Shown: positions 34,127 through 44,060 of the stretch, one piece after another
How positions within the stretch are numbered: position 1 is the first letter of the stretch
Layout of the letters: every line of letters begins with the position of its first letter
DNA from: JABMPR01 sp964508765
GTDB lineage: Bacteria > Fidelibacterota > UBA8477 > JABMPR01
NCBI GenBank assembly: GCA_964508765.1
Contig: CAZDVD010000007.1
Coordinates: 49,172 to 113,171 of the forward strand
Direction: 5' to 3'
DNA: 64,000 nt
Made by a program: the position numbers and the translations under genes
The notes under the pieces: model-generated
What the model was told of the DNA's origin: nothing
The model's input: the letters and a program-made list of their open reading frames with translations, nothing else
The model's database searches: none

Positions 34127-36664
34127 ATGAAAAAACTATTCACCACTTTTGTTCTCTTAATAACAGTTGTGATAGCTGCCCAACCCGGTGTATCCATTCA
34201 CAAACTCAACAATGGCATGGAAGTGTTGCTTATTGAAAACAAAGCGCTCCCCATGGTCGGTGTGAATGTGGTTATCAAGACGGGTTCTGCTTATGAGACT
34301 TACGAAACCAGCGGGATGAGCCACATGCTGGAGCACCTGTTATTTAACGGGACCACCTCGCGCACCCAGCGGGAACTCTATGATGCTACCGATTTGATTG
34401 GCGGTTATAACAATGCCAATACAGGAGACTACTATACCAACTTCATGATGGTCATGCCTGCAGAGCACAAAATTGCCGGTATGGAAATCCAGGCGGATAT
34501 GTTGTTTAACTCCATCCTGCCCGAAGAGAAATTCGAAAAAGAGAAGGGTATCGTTCTGGAAGAAATCGCCCAGAGCCTTTCCAAGTCTGCCACTCAAATG
34601 GAGTACAATCTGGCTGCAGAACTGTACAAGGGACACTCCCTGTCCCTGCCTACCTTGGGAACCTACGCCACCATTGAACATATGACCCGCGATGATGTGA
34701 ACCATTACTATACATCGACCTATCGTCCCAACAACATGATTCTCAGTGCCATTGGAAGTTTTGACACAGCCACCATGCTGGAAGACATCAAACGCATTTA
34801 TGGGGCCGCCGCACCAGGATCCGTATTTAGACCCACAGACTCCATACTGAAAACAGGCATGACGAAACCATATCCAGCACCTCTGGCCAATGCAGGTTGG
34901 TTAGATCGATATTACGGCGGTGAAGTACCCACCCTGCATCAGATATATACCCTTGAGGGTGATCACCCCCAGGGTTTTCTGCAATTGTTGGAGATGGCGC
35001 TGAAAGACAATCAACCTGAGATAGAAAACGATCTGAAGGAAGCCTGGCCAGAAACCGTAGATGGTTTTTCAATTCAAATGCATTCCAGTCCCATCGCCAA
35101 CTATGTCGAGTTGAAACTGAACCTCAAAACTGAAAACCATATCAACGAGATCAGCAAAGCGCTCAATAGAGCTATAAAAAAGACCAAATTCAAAATTGCC
35201 TCAACCACTCTGGCCTCCATGGCTACCAAGGAAAAAACAGCCTTTCTCCAGAATGTGGAAAAGCCTCACATGTTCGGCATATATAACGCCTACGACCTGG
35301 CTGTTTTAGGTATTGATGGCGTACTCGATTTACCAACACCACATGACTTTAGTCTCGCGGCTGGCGCACTCAAATATTTCAAGCTGAACATGCAGCCCAC
35401 GGTCATTTTTCATCATGCCGAGACTGCCGAAACTGCAGGAGTGTCAGGGGAAATCAAGACCAGCCTGGTTCAATCACCTGAAAAAGGTATGGGTCTCATT
35501 GTGCGACAGAACCCCGGCTCAGAACTGCTGGCCATCCACTATCTATTTAAGTACAAATCGGCTCACGAAGCTGAGCATGGTAAAGAAGCCGCAAAATATC
35601 TCCATGACTGTTTTGGTCAGCGCATGAAGAGTACAGAAAAACTGGCTCAGAGTCAAAAATTTGGTCTCAAGTTTACGGTGAATGACAACCCCTGGATTCC
35701 CATGGATAACATTTATCTCCATCCTGACTTTGGTTATATCCGCGTAGAAGGCCTGGCCAATGATCTGCCCGGCACCATTGCCTTTTTGAATGCTGAAATG
35801 AACGGTTTTATGCCCACAGAAGAAGAATTTAAAATTGCCCAGGGAAAATTCTCCCAATCCATGATGCATGGTGGCAAGGATAAGGCCAAGGATCTCTTTA
35901 ACTCCATCGTTGACTCAACCCTGTATGGTACAATCACCGCAGAGAACGAGATGTCTCTGACATATGCCAATCTGGTAAAATTTGCATCTATTTACTTCGC
36001 GCCAGAAAATCGTCTGGTAAGTGTCGTATCTCCCCAACCGGAGGAGCTGGTTTCCAAACTGATCCTCACCGGTATCAAGTCACCCTCTAAAACTTATCCC
36101 ATGACGGACAAATCGTATGTCAAGCTGGATACTCCAGTCTACGTTGATCTCCCCGGTGGTGGTGAACGGTCTTATCTGTTCTGGGGTTTTGTCAAAGAGA
36201 TTGAAGCCGGAGACGAAGCTGCTCTCAAAGCACTGGGATTGATCCTCTCTGACAAAATTACCTTTGATGTACGTGAGAAGCAGGGCATGGCCTATCGCAT
36301 GACCGCCACTTCAAGTGTGCTTGACAACAAGGCGCTCTTCTATATCAGCCTCGGTACGCGACCTCAAAATGCAGAGCTCCTTCTGCCCCAGTTTGAATCA
36401 CTCATGAGCAAGCAGACCCTGGGTGAATTGACAGAGGGGGCTGTTCAGAAAACCATCAATATGTATCTGGGACGCATGATGTTCAGACGTCTATCCAGCA
36501 TTAATCAGGCCTACTATCTGGGAACCTCTCTTTTCTTTGAGAATGACATGAATCATGATCAGGCTTTTCTGGATGCGCTCAAGGCGGTCACCCTTGAGGA
36601 TGTCACAGGGGTTGCTGATAAATATCTATCGGCAGAAAATGCTATTTCTATTATAGTGAGGTAA
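34127..36664 (+). CDS. Exported M16 family zinc peptidase
   Basis: A protein of 845 residues with a signal peptide (MKKLFTTFVLLITVVIAAQ) and the inverted zinc motif HMLEH at about residue 66, followed by LLFNGTTSRTQRE. The third ligand region (KEKGIVLEEIAQS) is also present, so the N-terminal domain should be active. The C-terminal half has the usual inactive M16 domains, including REKQGMAYRMTATSS. It fits the two-domain pitrilysin/PqqL-like periplasmic type that degrades peptides. The start at 34127 was chosen because AGGAAG lies nine bases upstream; an ATG at 34100 lacks a site. The M1 lipoprotein gene starts three bases after the stop, so the two form an operon. Confidence 0.92.
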   Translation: MKKLFTTFVLLITVVIAAQPGVSIHKLNNGMEVLLIENKALPMVGVNVVIKTGSAYETYETSGMSHMLEHLLFNGTTSRTQRELYDATDLIGGYNNANTGDYYTNFMMVMPAEHKIAGMEIQADMLFNSILPEEKFEKEKGIVLEEIAQSLSKSATQMEYNLAAELYKGHSLSLPTLGTYATIEHMTRDDVNHYYTSTYRPNNMILSAIGSFDTATMLEDIKRIYGAAAPGSVFRPTDSILKTGMTKPYPAPLANAGWLDRYYGGEVPTLHQIYTLEGDHPQGFLQLLEMALKDNQPEIENDLKEAWPETVDGFSIQMHSSPIANYVELKLNLKTENHINEISKALNRAIKKTKFKIASTTLASMATKEKTAFLQNVEKPHMFGIYNAYDLAVLGIDGVLDLPTPHDFSLAAGALKYFKLNMQPTVIFHHAETAETAGVSGEIKTSLVQSPEKGMGLIVRQNPGSELLAIHYLFKYKSAHEAEHGKEAAKYLHDCFGQRMKSTEKLAQSQKFGLKFTVNDNPWIPMDNIYLHPDFGYIRVEGLANDLPGTIAFLNAEMNGFMPTEEEFKIAQGKFSQSMMHGGKDKAKDLFNSIVDSTLYGTITAENEMSLTYANLVKFASIYFAPENRLVSVVSPQPEELVSKLILTGIKSPSKTYPMTDKSYVKLDTPVYVDLPGGGERSYLFWGFVKEIEAGDEAALKALGLILSDKITFDVREKQGMAYRMTATSSVLDNKALFYISLGTRPQNAELLLPQFESLMSKQTLGELTEGAVQKTINMYLGRMMFRRLSSINQAYYLGTSLFFENDMNHDQAFLDALKAVTLEDVTGVADKYLSAENAISIIVR

Positions 36665-36667
36665 AAT

Positions 36668-38782
36668 ATGAGACCTGTAAATCGTGTGATAATTCTTGCT
36701 TTATTGACCCTGTTTCTATGCTCCTGTCAAACTCTGGGAGTGAATGAAGTGGTCTTTAAATCCCACAAATTGGATTTTAGTATAAATGTGGAAAAACACC
36801 AGGCAATCTTCACAGATTCTGGGCAAATGCAGGTCTTCGAGGGGGTAAACCTTCTGTATCTGGCACCAAATTCTCAAATTTCAAAACTAACCATTGGAGT
36901 AAACTCACCTGATCTGGTTTTGCTTGATTCCAGTCGACTAGAAGAGTTGGATTCCGATTTAGTAGTCAAAATCAAGGCATTAGACCCGCCAAAATCAGCG
37001 TTATGGGTACTGTTTGAGTATAATACCTCGGAAGAAACCACTTTTTCTCTGGCGTATAGCGCTACTTTTGATGCCGATGTAGCTGATGTCAAATTTTCCA
37101 ACCAGAATGTGGGTCGGGAGGTCACTGCAACCATACTTGAGAGAGGCGCCTATTTCAGTCCGGGGGCTTTCTATTATCCTCGAGGTAAAGATGGCCTCAT
37201 GAATTTTGAAGTGACTGCCACCATCCCAGTGACCTGGGAGTCCATTGCTGATGGAAATAGTGTTGCCAGCACCCATTCCGAAGATACAAAAACCCAGAGC
37301 TGGAAGAATCCATATCAATCGGATGGTCTTATGTTTATGGCTGCCCCCTTTCGTGTTAAACACGCCAAAGCCGGGGATGTTGATGTTTACTGCTATTTCT
37401 TCGAAGAGGATACCAGCCTTTTTGAAACCTATCTTCCTGCCACCGTGGGTTACGTGAAGATGTACTCAGAGTTGATCGGTGATTATCCCTATAAACGTTT
37501 TACCGTAGCGGAAAACTTTTTCCCTACGGGCTATGGAATGCCAGCCTGGACGCTTCTGGGTCAGCAGGTCATTCGCCTGCCATTTATTGTCATGACATCC
37601 TTAGGACACGAAGTGCTCCACAACTGGTGGGGTAACAGTATCTATGTCGATTATGAGAATGGCAACTGGTGTGAAGGCCTGACCGTTTATGGCGCAGATT
37701 ATCGCTATAAGCTGCAGCGTAGCCCCTCCAGTGCCAGGGATTATCGCAAAGACATTCTCAAACAGTACAAAAGCTATGTCACAGAAGAGAATGAATTTCC
37801 CGTCAGGGAATTCGAGGCCCGTCATAATGCTGAGAGTCGGACTATCGGCTACAACAAAGCCATGATGATTTTCCATATGATTGAAGAAATTATCGGTGAA
37901 GAAGCCTTCTTCCAGGCTTGGCGAGATGTATTTGCCGAGAACAAGGGTCAAAAGGTTTCCTGGGAAAAATGGCTGGAGGCCTATGAAAAATCATCAGGTA
38001 AAGACCTGAGCTATATTATTCCCCAATGGATTGATCGTGTGGGTGCCGCCCAGATTCAGGTTGAACTGCTTGAGTCTGAATTTGTGAACGACCAGACCAG
38101 AATAGAATTCAAGGTGACTCAATCAGGCTCAGATCTGTATGACTTGAAAATCCCGGTCAAATTTATGGGGGTTGAGAATCAGGATGGCTGGGTTGGTCTC
38201 ACAGAACCATCTGCCATCTTCGAATTTACAGTGGATGGTAAGGCCACGGCCTTTGAATTGGATCCTGACTATAATCTTTTCAGACACCTCTATCCCCAGG
38301 AGATTGAAGCGACAGTTGCTGCCGCCATGGGGGCCCAGGAAAAACACTTCTGGTTCTATGCAGATGGTGAAAAAGACGCATTGAAATCCTTTGGTGATGC
38401 CCTTACAGAGAGTGATATCACCCCCGCTTCCGCAGCAGATGTCGTGACCGTTGGTCTGGAAGGAAATTATGCAATATTTGCGTTGAATCCCACCCAGTTA
38501 CCACTAGAGTTGTCCAAGCAGATTCAAATGGACAAGACCAACATCACCATTAATGGCGATACCTTTCCACGGGCTGGCCATACCTTTATCCTGAGTTCTG
38601 AAGAGGAAGAAATCGCCGCAAAAATGCTGGTGGTGATTTCAGATGATCTGGGGTCTTTGCAACGCATTGGTCAATTGATACCCCATTATGGAAAGTACTC
38701 GTATCTGGTCTTCAAGGGCGCCCGCAACGCTGCCAAAGGTCAGTGGCCGGCACTCACCAGTCCGCTAAGAGTTGAACTTTAA
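36668..38782 (+). CDS. M1 family aminopeptidase-like lipoprotein
   Basis: A 704-residue lipoprotein. The N-terminus MRPVNRVIILALLTLFLCSC is a lipoprotein signal with Cys20 as the likely lipidated residue. The catalytic core has HEVLHNWWGNS starting at H314 (HExxH) and NWCEGLTVYGADY with the third zinc ligand Glu, as in gluzincins of family M1. The usual GxMEN motif is replaced by PTGYGMPAWTLLGQQ, as in many divergent M1 relatives. Coupled to the M16 gene upstream, it probably completes the degradation of peptides in the periplasm or at the membrane. A terminator-like hairpin follows. Confidence 0.9.
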   Translation: MRPVNRVIILALLTLFLCSCQTLGVNEVVFKSHKLDFSINVEKHQAIFTDSGQMQVFEGVNLLYLAPNSQISKLTIGVNSPDLVLLDSSRLEELDSDLVVKIKALDPPKSALWVLFEYNTSEETTFSLAYSATFDADVADVKFSNQNVGREVTATILERGAYFSPGAFYYPRGKDGLMNFEVTATIPVTWESIADGNSVASTHSEDTKTQSWKNPYQSDGLMFMAAPFRVKHAKAGDVDVYCYFFEEDTSLFETYLPATVGYVKMYSELIGDYPYKRFTVAENFFPTGYGMPAWTLLGQQVIRLPFIVMTSLGHEVLHNWWGNSIYVDYENGNWCEGLTVYGADYRYKLQRSPSSARDYRKDILKQYKSYVTEENEFPVREFEARHNAESRTIGYNKAMMIFHMIEEIIGEEAFFQAWRDVFAENKGQKVSWEKWLEAYEKSSGKDLSYIIPQWIDRVGAAQIQVELLESEFVNDQTRIEFKVTQSGSDLYDLKIPVKFMGVENQDGWVGLTEPSAIFEFTVDGKATAFELDPDYNLFRHLYPQEIEATVAAAMGAQEKHFWFYADGEKDALKSFGDALTESDITPASAADVVTVGLEGNYAIFALNPTQLPLELSKQIQMDKTNITINGDTFPRAGHTFILSSEEEEIAAKMLVVISDDLGSLQRIGQLIPHYGKYSYLVFKGARNAAKGQWPALTSPLRVEL

Positions 38783-38810
38783 AATAGGAAACCCTTACTT
38801 ATAAAGATTG

Positions 38811-38845
38811 AAGGGCGTTCCCCAATAATGGGAATGCCCTTATTG
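38811..38845 (+). terminator. Probable terminator after the M16-M1 operon
   Basis: AGGGCGTTCCC and GGGAATGCCCT form an 11-base stem with one G-U pair around a seven-base loop. Only a short T-containing tail (TATTGT) follows. Confidence 0.7.
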
Positions 38846-38887
38846 TCCTGCAACAAAACCTCTCTGCAGAGAATAATATATCACAAA

Positions 38888-38909
38888 ACCTGGTCTGTTT
38901 TGACCAGGT
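38888..38909. repeat. Inverted repeat ACCTGGTC / GACCAGGT
   Basis: An eight-base perfect stem around a six-base loop (TGTTTT), located 110 bases upstream of the TetR-family gene. It could be a second terminator of the upstream operon or a regulator site. Confidence 0.5.
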
Positions 38910-38970
38910 GAATGCCACCAAAAGGCGATAATTGCCATTAAAAGTCTTTCTTTATGGCATCAGTTTTGCT

Positions 38971-39003
38971 ATTATTCGACCCGATGTTCGAATAATCGAA
39001 TAA
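38971..39003. promoter_or_regulatory. Probable TetR operator
   Basis: ATTATTCGA (38971-38979) and TCGAATAAT (38988-38996) form a perfect nine-base inverted repeat with an eight-base spacer. A further half-site TCGAATAA overlaps at 38996-39003. The site lies 15 bases upstream of the TetR-family start codon, as expected for an autoregulatory operator. The half-sites may let two dimers bind. Confidence 0.75.
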
Positions 39004-39017
39004 GGGGTTAATGTGCT

Positions 39018-39614
39018 ATGACAAATACTGCGACAATGAATCGGAAATCAGCTGAAAGAGCCGCCAGACAGGAGCTCATTCTGCAAGGCGCACTAGCCGT
39101 TTTTAAGGAAAAAGGATTAGAGGGGGCCAAGATCGATGAGATTGCCCGCGTTTCCGGTTTCGGAAAAGCGACACTCTATTACTACTTCACCTCAAAGGAA
39201 GAAATATTTTCAGCCCTCCTCCTCCATGGTTGGCTGAGCCTCTGGCGCGAACTGGAAGAAATTGCTGTGGGTGGTGACAGCCCGCGTGCAACCTTCATTT
39301 CCATGTTAAAAAAGATCGTCGTGTTGGTGAATACCGATCGTCCCCTCTATGAATTCCTTTTCCAAGCACCTCAAGCCTATACGCGAGAAGAAAATGATCG
39401 CTCCGAATGGAAAGCTTATCAGAACCGATTGTATAAGGTGCTCATGGAGCTCATTGAGCAAGGTATCCAGCGGGGTGAATTTCCCCAGATGGAACCCCGG
39501 CTGATTATGAAAGCCATGGGTGGTCTTTTTCATGGCCTGGTCTTTCTAGGTAAAGATCGCGCTACAATTACAGAAAACGAGATAGAAGAAATGCTTGGCA
39601 ATCTGCTTGGTTAA
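39018..39614 (+). CDS. TetR/AcrR family transcriptional regulator
   Basis: A 198-residue regulator. Its N-terminal TetR DNA-binding domain (ILQGALAVFKEKGLEGAKI, DEIARVSGFGKATLYYYF, TSKEEIFSALL) is complete with its helix-turn-helix. The C-terminal ligand domain (about residues 80-195) ends in a helix typical of the fatty-acid/efflux type (LIMKAMGGLFHGLVFLG). AAGGGG precedes the ATG. A well-formed inverted repeat directly upstream suggests autoregulation. The surface-protein operon starts 38 bases downstream on the same strand, so it may be a target. The ligand is unknown. Confidence 0.92.
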   Translation: MTNTATMNRKSAERAARQELILQGALAVFKEKGLEGAKIDEIARVSGFGKATLYYYFTSKEEIFSALLLHGWLSLWRELEEIAVGGDSPRATFISMLKKIVVLVNTDRPLYEFLFQAPQAYTREENDRSEWKAYQNRLYKVLMELIEQGIQRGEFPQMEPRLIMKAMGGLFHGLVFLGKDRATITENEIEEMLGNLLG

Positions 39615-39652
39615 GTAGATCACCAGCAATATTCATATGAGGAGATAGAAAT

Positions 39653-41365
39653 ATGCAAAGAAAAGCTACCCTTTTTACTCTTATCCTGTTAGCCCTGACT
39701 TTCAGTCTGGCTTTTGGACAAGCGTATACAGAAGATTTTGAAGATGGTGATATCAGCGAGTGGTCCCAATATCGCGCCGATGAAGAAATGATTCAGGTCA
39801 TGGATATGACCAGCGCTCCAGCTGTTCTCATTGGCGGTGGTGACAAGGTTGGATATATCCAGGATATTGATTATTCCTATTCAGGTGCTGCCATTCTCCT
39901 TGATGGTGAAGTAACCGACGCCAACTATACCGTTGAAGCCGATGTCTATGTCTATGAAAATGCTGCGACCTCTGCCTACACAGGTATCGTAGCCTATGCA
40001 GACTCCTCAAACCAGGGACCTCATTCACATGGCTACTATGTAAAGCTCGTGGCTGACTTTGACGGAGACAATCGTTTCCGCCTGTATAACAATCAGCTCA
40101 ACTTCAGCACCTTTCAGTACAGTTTCTCTGAAAGCATCCCCGCTGACAATGTGGATAAGACCAAGGGCTGGCATCACATGAAAGTAGTAGTCTCAACCAA
40201 TCCTGCAGATAGCAGCGTTTCTTATCAATGCTTCTACGATGAAATCGATCTGGGTACCTATGTTGATGACAGTGACCTCCACACTTATATGGGACAACCC
40301 GGTCTCTATGCCTTCCAACAGAATGGTGTGGATGGGCTGGCAGGCTACTTTGATAATTTTGTGGTTGAACCCAATGGTGGTGCCTCAGAACTCAATCATG
40401 CCGAAGATTTTGAGGATAGTGACATCAGTGAGTGGCAACAGTATCGTATCGATGAGGAAATGATTCAGGCTATCGATATGACCAGCGCCCCAGCTGTTCT
40501 TATTGGTGGTGGCGACAAGGTTGGATATATCCAGGATCTGGATTATTCCTACTCTGGTGCAGCCATTCTCCTCGCTGGAGAAACCATGTATACCGACTAC
40601 ACTGTCGAAGCAGATGTCTTTGTGTATGAAAATGCTTCAACCTCCGCTTATACGGGCATCGTGGCCTATGCAGACTCATCCCACCAGGGACCTCATTCAC
40701 ACGGCTACTATGTCAAACTTGTGGCTGACTTTGATGGCGATAACCGCTTCCGTCTATATAACAACCAACTGAACTTTAGCACCTTTCAATACAGCTTCAG
40801 CGAAAGCATTCCAGCTGACAACGTGGACAAGACTGAAGGCTGGCATCACATGAAGATCGTGGTAAATACCAACACAGCGGACAGCACCGTTTCCTATCAG
40901 TGTTTCTATGATGAAACCGATCTGGGCACCTATGTAGATGATAGCGACCTGCGCACCTGGCGGGGACAGCCTGGTCTTTATGCCTTCCAGCAGAATGGTA
41001 TAGATGGTCTCGCCGGTTATTTTGATAATTATGCGGTCATGGCAAATGGCGGAACCTCTGTTGATAATCACTTCGAAACCCATCCCGTAAGCATGACCAT
41101 GCATCAGAATTTTCCCAACCCCTTCAACCCCTCAACAAACATTTCCTTCGAGATGCACGTTGCAGGGGAAGCCTCTCTGAAGATTTTTAATATCAGAGGT
41201 GAGACAGTTACCACGCTGGCCCAGGGCAATATTCAGCCCGGTAACTATCAGGTGACATGGGATGGCAAAGACAGCAACGGACAGATTGTCGCCGCTGGAA
41301 ATTACATTGCTGTATTAAGCAAGGGTAATGAACAGGTTAGCCGCAACATGCTCATGCTGAAATAA
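39653..41365 (+). CDS. T9SS-exported protein with two tandem jelly-roll-like domains
   Basis: A 570-residue exported protein with a signal peptide (MQRKATLFTLILLALTFSLAFG). Two nearly identical domains of 224 residues follow (about 27-250 and 251-468). Each begins EDFEDxDISEW and contains GGGDKVGYIQD, YTGIVAYADSS, QGPHSHGYYVKLVADFDGDN and GWHHMK. The pattern resembles LamG/concanavalin-type carbohydrate-binding jelly rolls, though no specific family could be assigned. The C-terminus is a type IX secretion sorting domain (MHQNFPNPFNPSTNISFEM, LKIFNIRGETV, GNYQVTWDGKDSNGQIVAAG). The protein is expected on the cell surface or released. It heads a run with a TonB receptor, a second surface protein and a PorV-like protein. 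Confidence 0.85.
   Translation: MQRKATLFTLILLALTFSLAFGQAYTEDFEDGDISEWSQYRADEEMIQVMDMTSAPAVLIGGGDKVGYIQDIDYSYSGAAILLDGEVTDANYTVEADVYVYENAATSAYTGIVAYADSSNQGPHSHGYYVKLVADFDGDNRFRLYNNQLNFSTFQYSFSESIPADNVDKTKGWHHMKVVVSTNPADSSVSYQCFYDEIDLGTYVDDSDLHTYMGQPGLYAFQQNGVDGLAGYFDNFVVEPNGGASELNHAEDFEDSDISEWQQYRIDEEMIQAIDMTSAPAVLIGGGDKVGYIQDLDYSYSGAAILLAGETMYTDYTVEADVFVYENASTSAYTGIVAYADSSHQGPHSHGYYVKLVADFDGDNRFRLYNNQLNFSTFQYSFSESIPADNVDKTEGWHHMKIVVNTNTADSTVSYQCFYDETDLGTYVDDSDLRTWRGQPGLYAFQQNGIDGLAGYFDNYAVMANGGTSVDNHFETHPVSMTMHQNFPNPFNPSTNISFEMHVAGEASLKIFNIRGETVTTLAQGNIQPGNYQVTWDGKDSNGQIVAAGNYIAVLSKGNEQVSRNMLMLK
39731..41056. repeat. 672-base tandem duplication inside the secreted-protein gene
   Basis: The two domain copies are offset by exactly 672 bases (224 codons). 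The protein copies are almost identical, but many third codon positions differ (GCTGTTCTCATTGGCGG against GCTGTTCTTATTGGTGG), so the duplication is old and held under purifying selection. Confidence 0.9.
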
Positions 41366-41376
41366 TATCAAACAAA

Positions 41377-41405
41377 ACAGGCCGTCTCATTCCGGGGCGG
41401 CCTGT
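41377..41405 (+). terminator. Hairpin between the secreted protein and TonB receptor genes
   Basis: ACAGGCCG pairs perfectly with CGGCCTGT across a 13-base loop. It lies 11 bases after one stop and ends 10 bases before the next ATG. There is no T-run, so it is more likely a partial terminator or processing site than a full stop. Confidence 0.55.
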
Positions 41406-41414
41406 AATAATAAA

Positions 41415-44060
41415 ATGAAAACATTCTCGCGCTCCCTTCACATATCCCTGGCTTTTCTATTTCTCCATCAATTCCTTTTTGCTGGTGTCGGTGGAAAGAT
41501 TGCTGGTGTTGTAACCTCTGAAGACCAAGGAGCTATGGTGGGCGTGAATGTAGTCGTTGATGGGACCCGTCTTGGAACGGCTACTGACGAAAATGGTGAG
41601 TACTTTATTTTGAATGTACCACCCGGTACCTATACCGTCAGGTTCATGATGATCGGGTATAAAATTGCTGTGCATCAGGATGTTCAGGTGGTTTCTGATT
41701 TTACCACCAGAATAAACGCAGACCTGGAGTTATCAGCTCTTGATGCCCGGGAAGAAGTCTATGTCGTAGCTACAAGACCCCTGATCCAGCGTGACGCCAC
41801 AGCCACCATCCGCGTCATTAGTGCCGATGATATCATTGCCATGCCGGTGAATAACTTCAAAGATGTCCTGGCAACCCAGGCTGGTTTTACCACAGATGAG
41901 AGCGGTGGAATTCACGTCCGGGGCGGACGTACCAAAGAGGTTTTGTATATGATTGACGGTGTCATTGTCCGGGATCCCATGGAAGGTGATTTCAGCGGCA
42001 CAGTCAACCAGAACGCCATTCAGGAAATGACCGTCATCAGCGGTACCTTTAATGCTGAATATGGCCAGGCTATGTCGTCAGTCGTGAATATTGTGACCAA
42101 AGAGGGTGGTGTTAAGTTTCATGGCCTTATTGAATACACATCTGATCAGGTAAACGCCTACAAGTATCATGAAGTTGGCGCTTTTGAATATCTGGACACC
42201 AGTTATGCCGATGAGGATACAGCCTTCACGTATGTTGATTTGCGCCAGGGGTTGTTTGACTATTACAACAATGCCCCGGAAGGATTTTACCCCAAAGCTT
42301 TGATTCCTTTGCTTGCCATGCCAGTAAACGGACAACTCAGTCTTAGTCTGGGTGGACCTCTGTTTGGCAAAACCAGCTATTACCTCTCCGGCTTATTTTT
42401 ATCAGAGCAGAGCCCACTACCCCATGGTGGTGATTTGAGTCAGGATATTCAACTTCGTCTCAGTCACAAGCTGACAGATCAGATTAAATTTGGGGCCCAT
42501 CTTCACAGCTCAAGTCGACTGTATCAGAACTATTCACATCGCTGGAAGTATCGTCCCGAGAGCCATTCTCATACTTACAAGAGCAATGATAGAGTTTCCC
42601 TCAATCTGACCCACACCCTTTCCAAAGCCTGGTTTTATAATATCCACATCTCCAGCCAGACAGTGGGAACCAAAATCGGCGTGGCAAATCTGAGTCCTGC
42701 GGACTATGAGCGCCCATTGACTGATGCATCTGTTTACTTTTATGCTTCAGGAAACCAGGGGGTGTACACAGATAATCTGAGTCAGACCAACACCCTGGAT
42801 ATGAACTCCACTTATGCACTCGGTGACCATCTCTTAAAAACGGGGTTTAACTACTCCTCACACAAACTCGAGATATTTACAGAAGAAGACCCCTGGTTGG
42901 GTGGTACAAACTTTATGGATGATACCACCTATACACCCACGGAGATGTCATTTTATATCCAGGATAAAATTGAGTTTGAATATTTCATCCTCAATCTGGG
43001 CTTGCGCTACGACCGGATAGATCCCCGGATCGGTATGTGGGAAGACATCACCCGCTTTGCCCTTTGGGATTCAACACTCCAAAATTGGGTTTCAGCCCCT
43101 GTCATAGATGCTCCCACAGCCAGCAAGTGGAGCCCCCGAATCGGTGTAGCTCATCCCATTACTGAAAACACGGTTTTTCACTTTTCATATGGACATTTTT
43201 TCCAGAGCCCCAACTTTAAATCCATGACTTATAATGCCGTTAAGGATATCTCGGCAGCCCTGCCTTTGGTGGGCAATGCCGGGGTCAAGCCGCAGAAAAC
43301 AGTGGCCTTTGAAGTGGGCATAAAACAAGCCCTCTCACCAGTCACCAAACTGACAGCCACCGTTTGGTCCAAAGACATTCGAGACCTTCTGTCCACACAG
43401 TCCTATCGCATCATTTCAATCCCTGTTGTGGTATATACCAACTCGGATTATGCCAGCGTGAAGGGGCTGGATCTCAGTCTGGATAGAAAAATCAGCGGAA
43501 ATTTTAGTGCCAACCTGAGCTATACCCTTTCAGTGGCCCGGGGAAATAACTCCACACCCATTGCAGGATATTTTTCTGCTTATGAAAACGAAGAAATCCC
43601 ACACAAGGAATACTATCTGGATTTCGACCAACGCCACGATCTATCCTGGAATATTTCTTACAACAGTGGCGAAAAGGTAGGTGGTTCTATTCTGGGAATG
43701 TGGCCCCTGGCTAATATGAATGCAAATCTACTCATCAATGTAGCCAGTGGCTTACCCTACACGCCCTATATAGATCCCACGATTCAAGTGGATGTGAATT
43801 CAGCTCGCAAGCCCTGGATTTACAGCCTGGATCTTCGTTTGAGAAAACAATTTTCAGCAGGAGGTTTGAAGCCGGCCTTCTTTTTAGAAATCATGAACCT
43901 TACCAATCATGAAAACGTCTTGGTGGTGAACAGCAGAACAGGTAAACCTTTTGACCAGGGCAGCTCAGGTCTGGTTGGGTCAGGTGATGATGGTAATTTA
44001 AATCCAGCCAAGCTGGGTACAGGTCGGTCCATAAAAGCCGGTTTTAGTGTGGGGTGGTAA
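41415..44060 (+). CDS. TonB-dependent receptor with carboxypeptidase-like N-domain
   Basis: An 881-residue outer-membrane receptor. After a signal peptide (to about residue 24) comes a carboxypeptidase regulatory-like domain (KIAGVVTSEDQGAMVGVNVV, GTATDENGEYFILNVPPGTY), then a plug domain (NFKDVLATQAGFTTDESGGI, HVRGGRTKEVLYMIDGVIV, GTFNAEYGQAMSSVVNIVTK), then a long beta-barrel. The layout is that of SusC-like/Oar-like receptors of the FCB group, but no SusD partner is present. The substrate is unknown. The stop codon overlaps the next ATG (TAATG), so the two are translationally coupled. It may take up or secrete a substrate together with the downstream PorV-like protein. Confidence 0.9.
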   Translation: MKTFSRSLHISLAFLFLHQFLFAGVGGKIAGVVTSEDQGAMVGVNVVVDGTRLGTATDENGEYFILNVPPGTYTVRFMMIGYKIAVHQDVQVVSDFTTRINADLELSALDAREEVYVVATRPLIQRDATATIRVISADDIIAMPVNNFKDVLATQAGFTTDESGGIHVRGGRTKEVLYMIDGVIVRDPMEGDFSGTVNQNAIQEMTVISGTFNAEYGQAMSSVVNIVTKEGGVKFHGLIEYTSDQVNAYKYHEVGAFEYLDTSYADEDTAFTYVDLRQGLFDYYNNAPEGFYPKALIPLLAMPVNGQLSLSLGGPLFGKTSYYLSGLFLSEQSPLPHGGDLSQDIQLRLSHKLTDQIKFGAHLHSSSRLYQNYSHRWKYRPESHSHTYKSNDRVSLNLTHTLSKAWFYNIHISSQTVGTKIGVANLSPADYERPLTDASVYFYASGNQGVYTDNLSQTNTLDMNSTYALGDHLLKTGFNYSSHKLEIFTEEDPWLGGTNFMDDTTYTPTEMSFYIQDKIEFEYFILNLGLRYDRIDPRIGMWEDITRFALWDSTLQNWVSAPVIDAPTASKWSPRIGVAHPITENTVFHFSYGHFFQSPNFKSMTYNAVKDISAALPLVGNAGVKPQKTVAFEVGIKQALSPVTKLTATVWSKDIRDLLSTQSYRIISIPVVVYTNSDYASVKGLDLSLDRKISGNFSANLSYTLSVARGNNSTPIAGYFSAYENEEIPHKEYYLDFDQRHDLSWNISYNSGEKVGGSILGMWPLANMNANLLINVASGLPYTPYIDPTIQVDVNSARKPWIYSLDLRLRKQFSAGGLKPAFFLEIMNLTNHENVLVVNSRTGKPFDQGSSGLVGSGDDGNLNPAKLGTGRSIKAGFSVGW

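Noticed and set aside
41415..44060. SusC/SusD nutrient-uptake pair
   Set aside because: No SusD-like lipoprotein follows; the next gene is an FN3 and sorting-domain protein.
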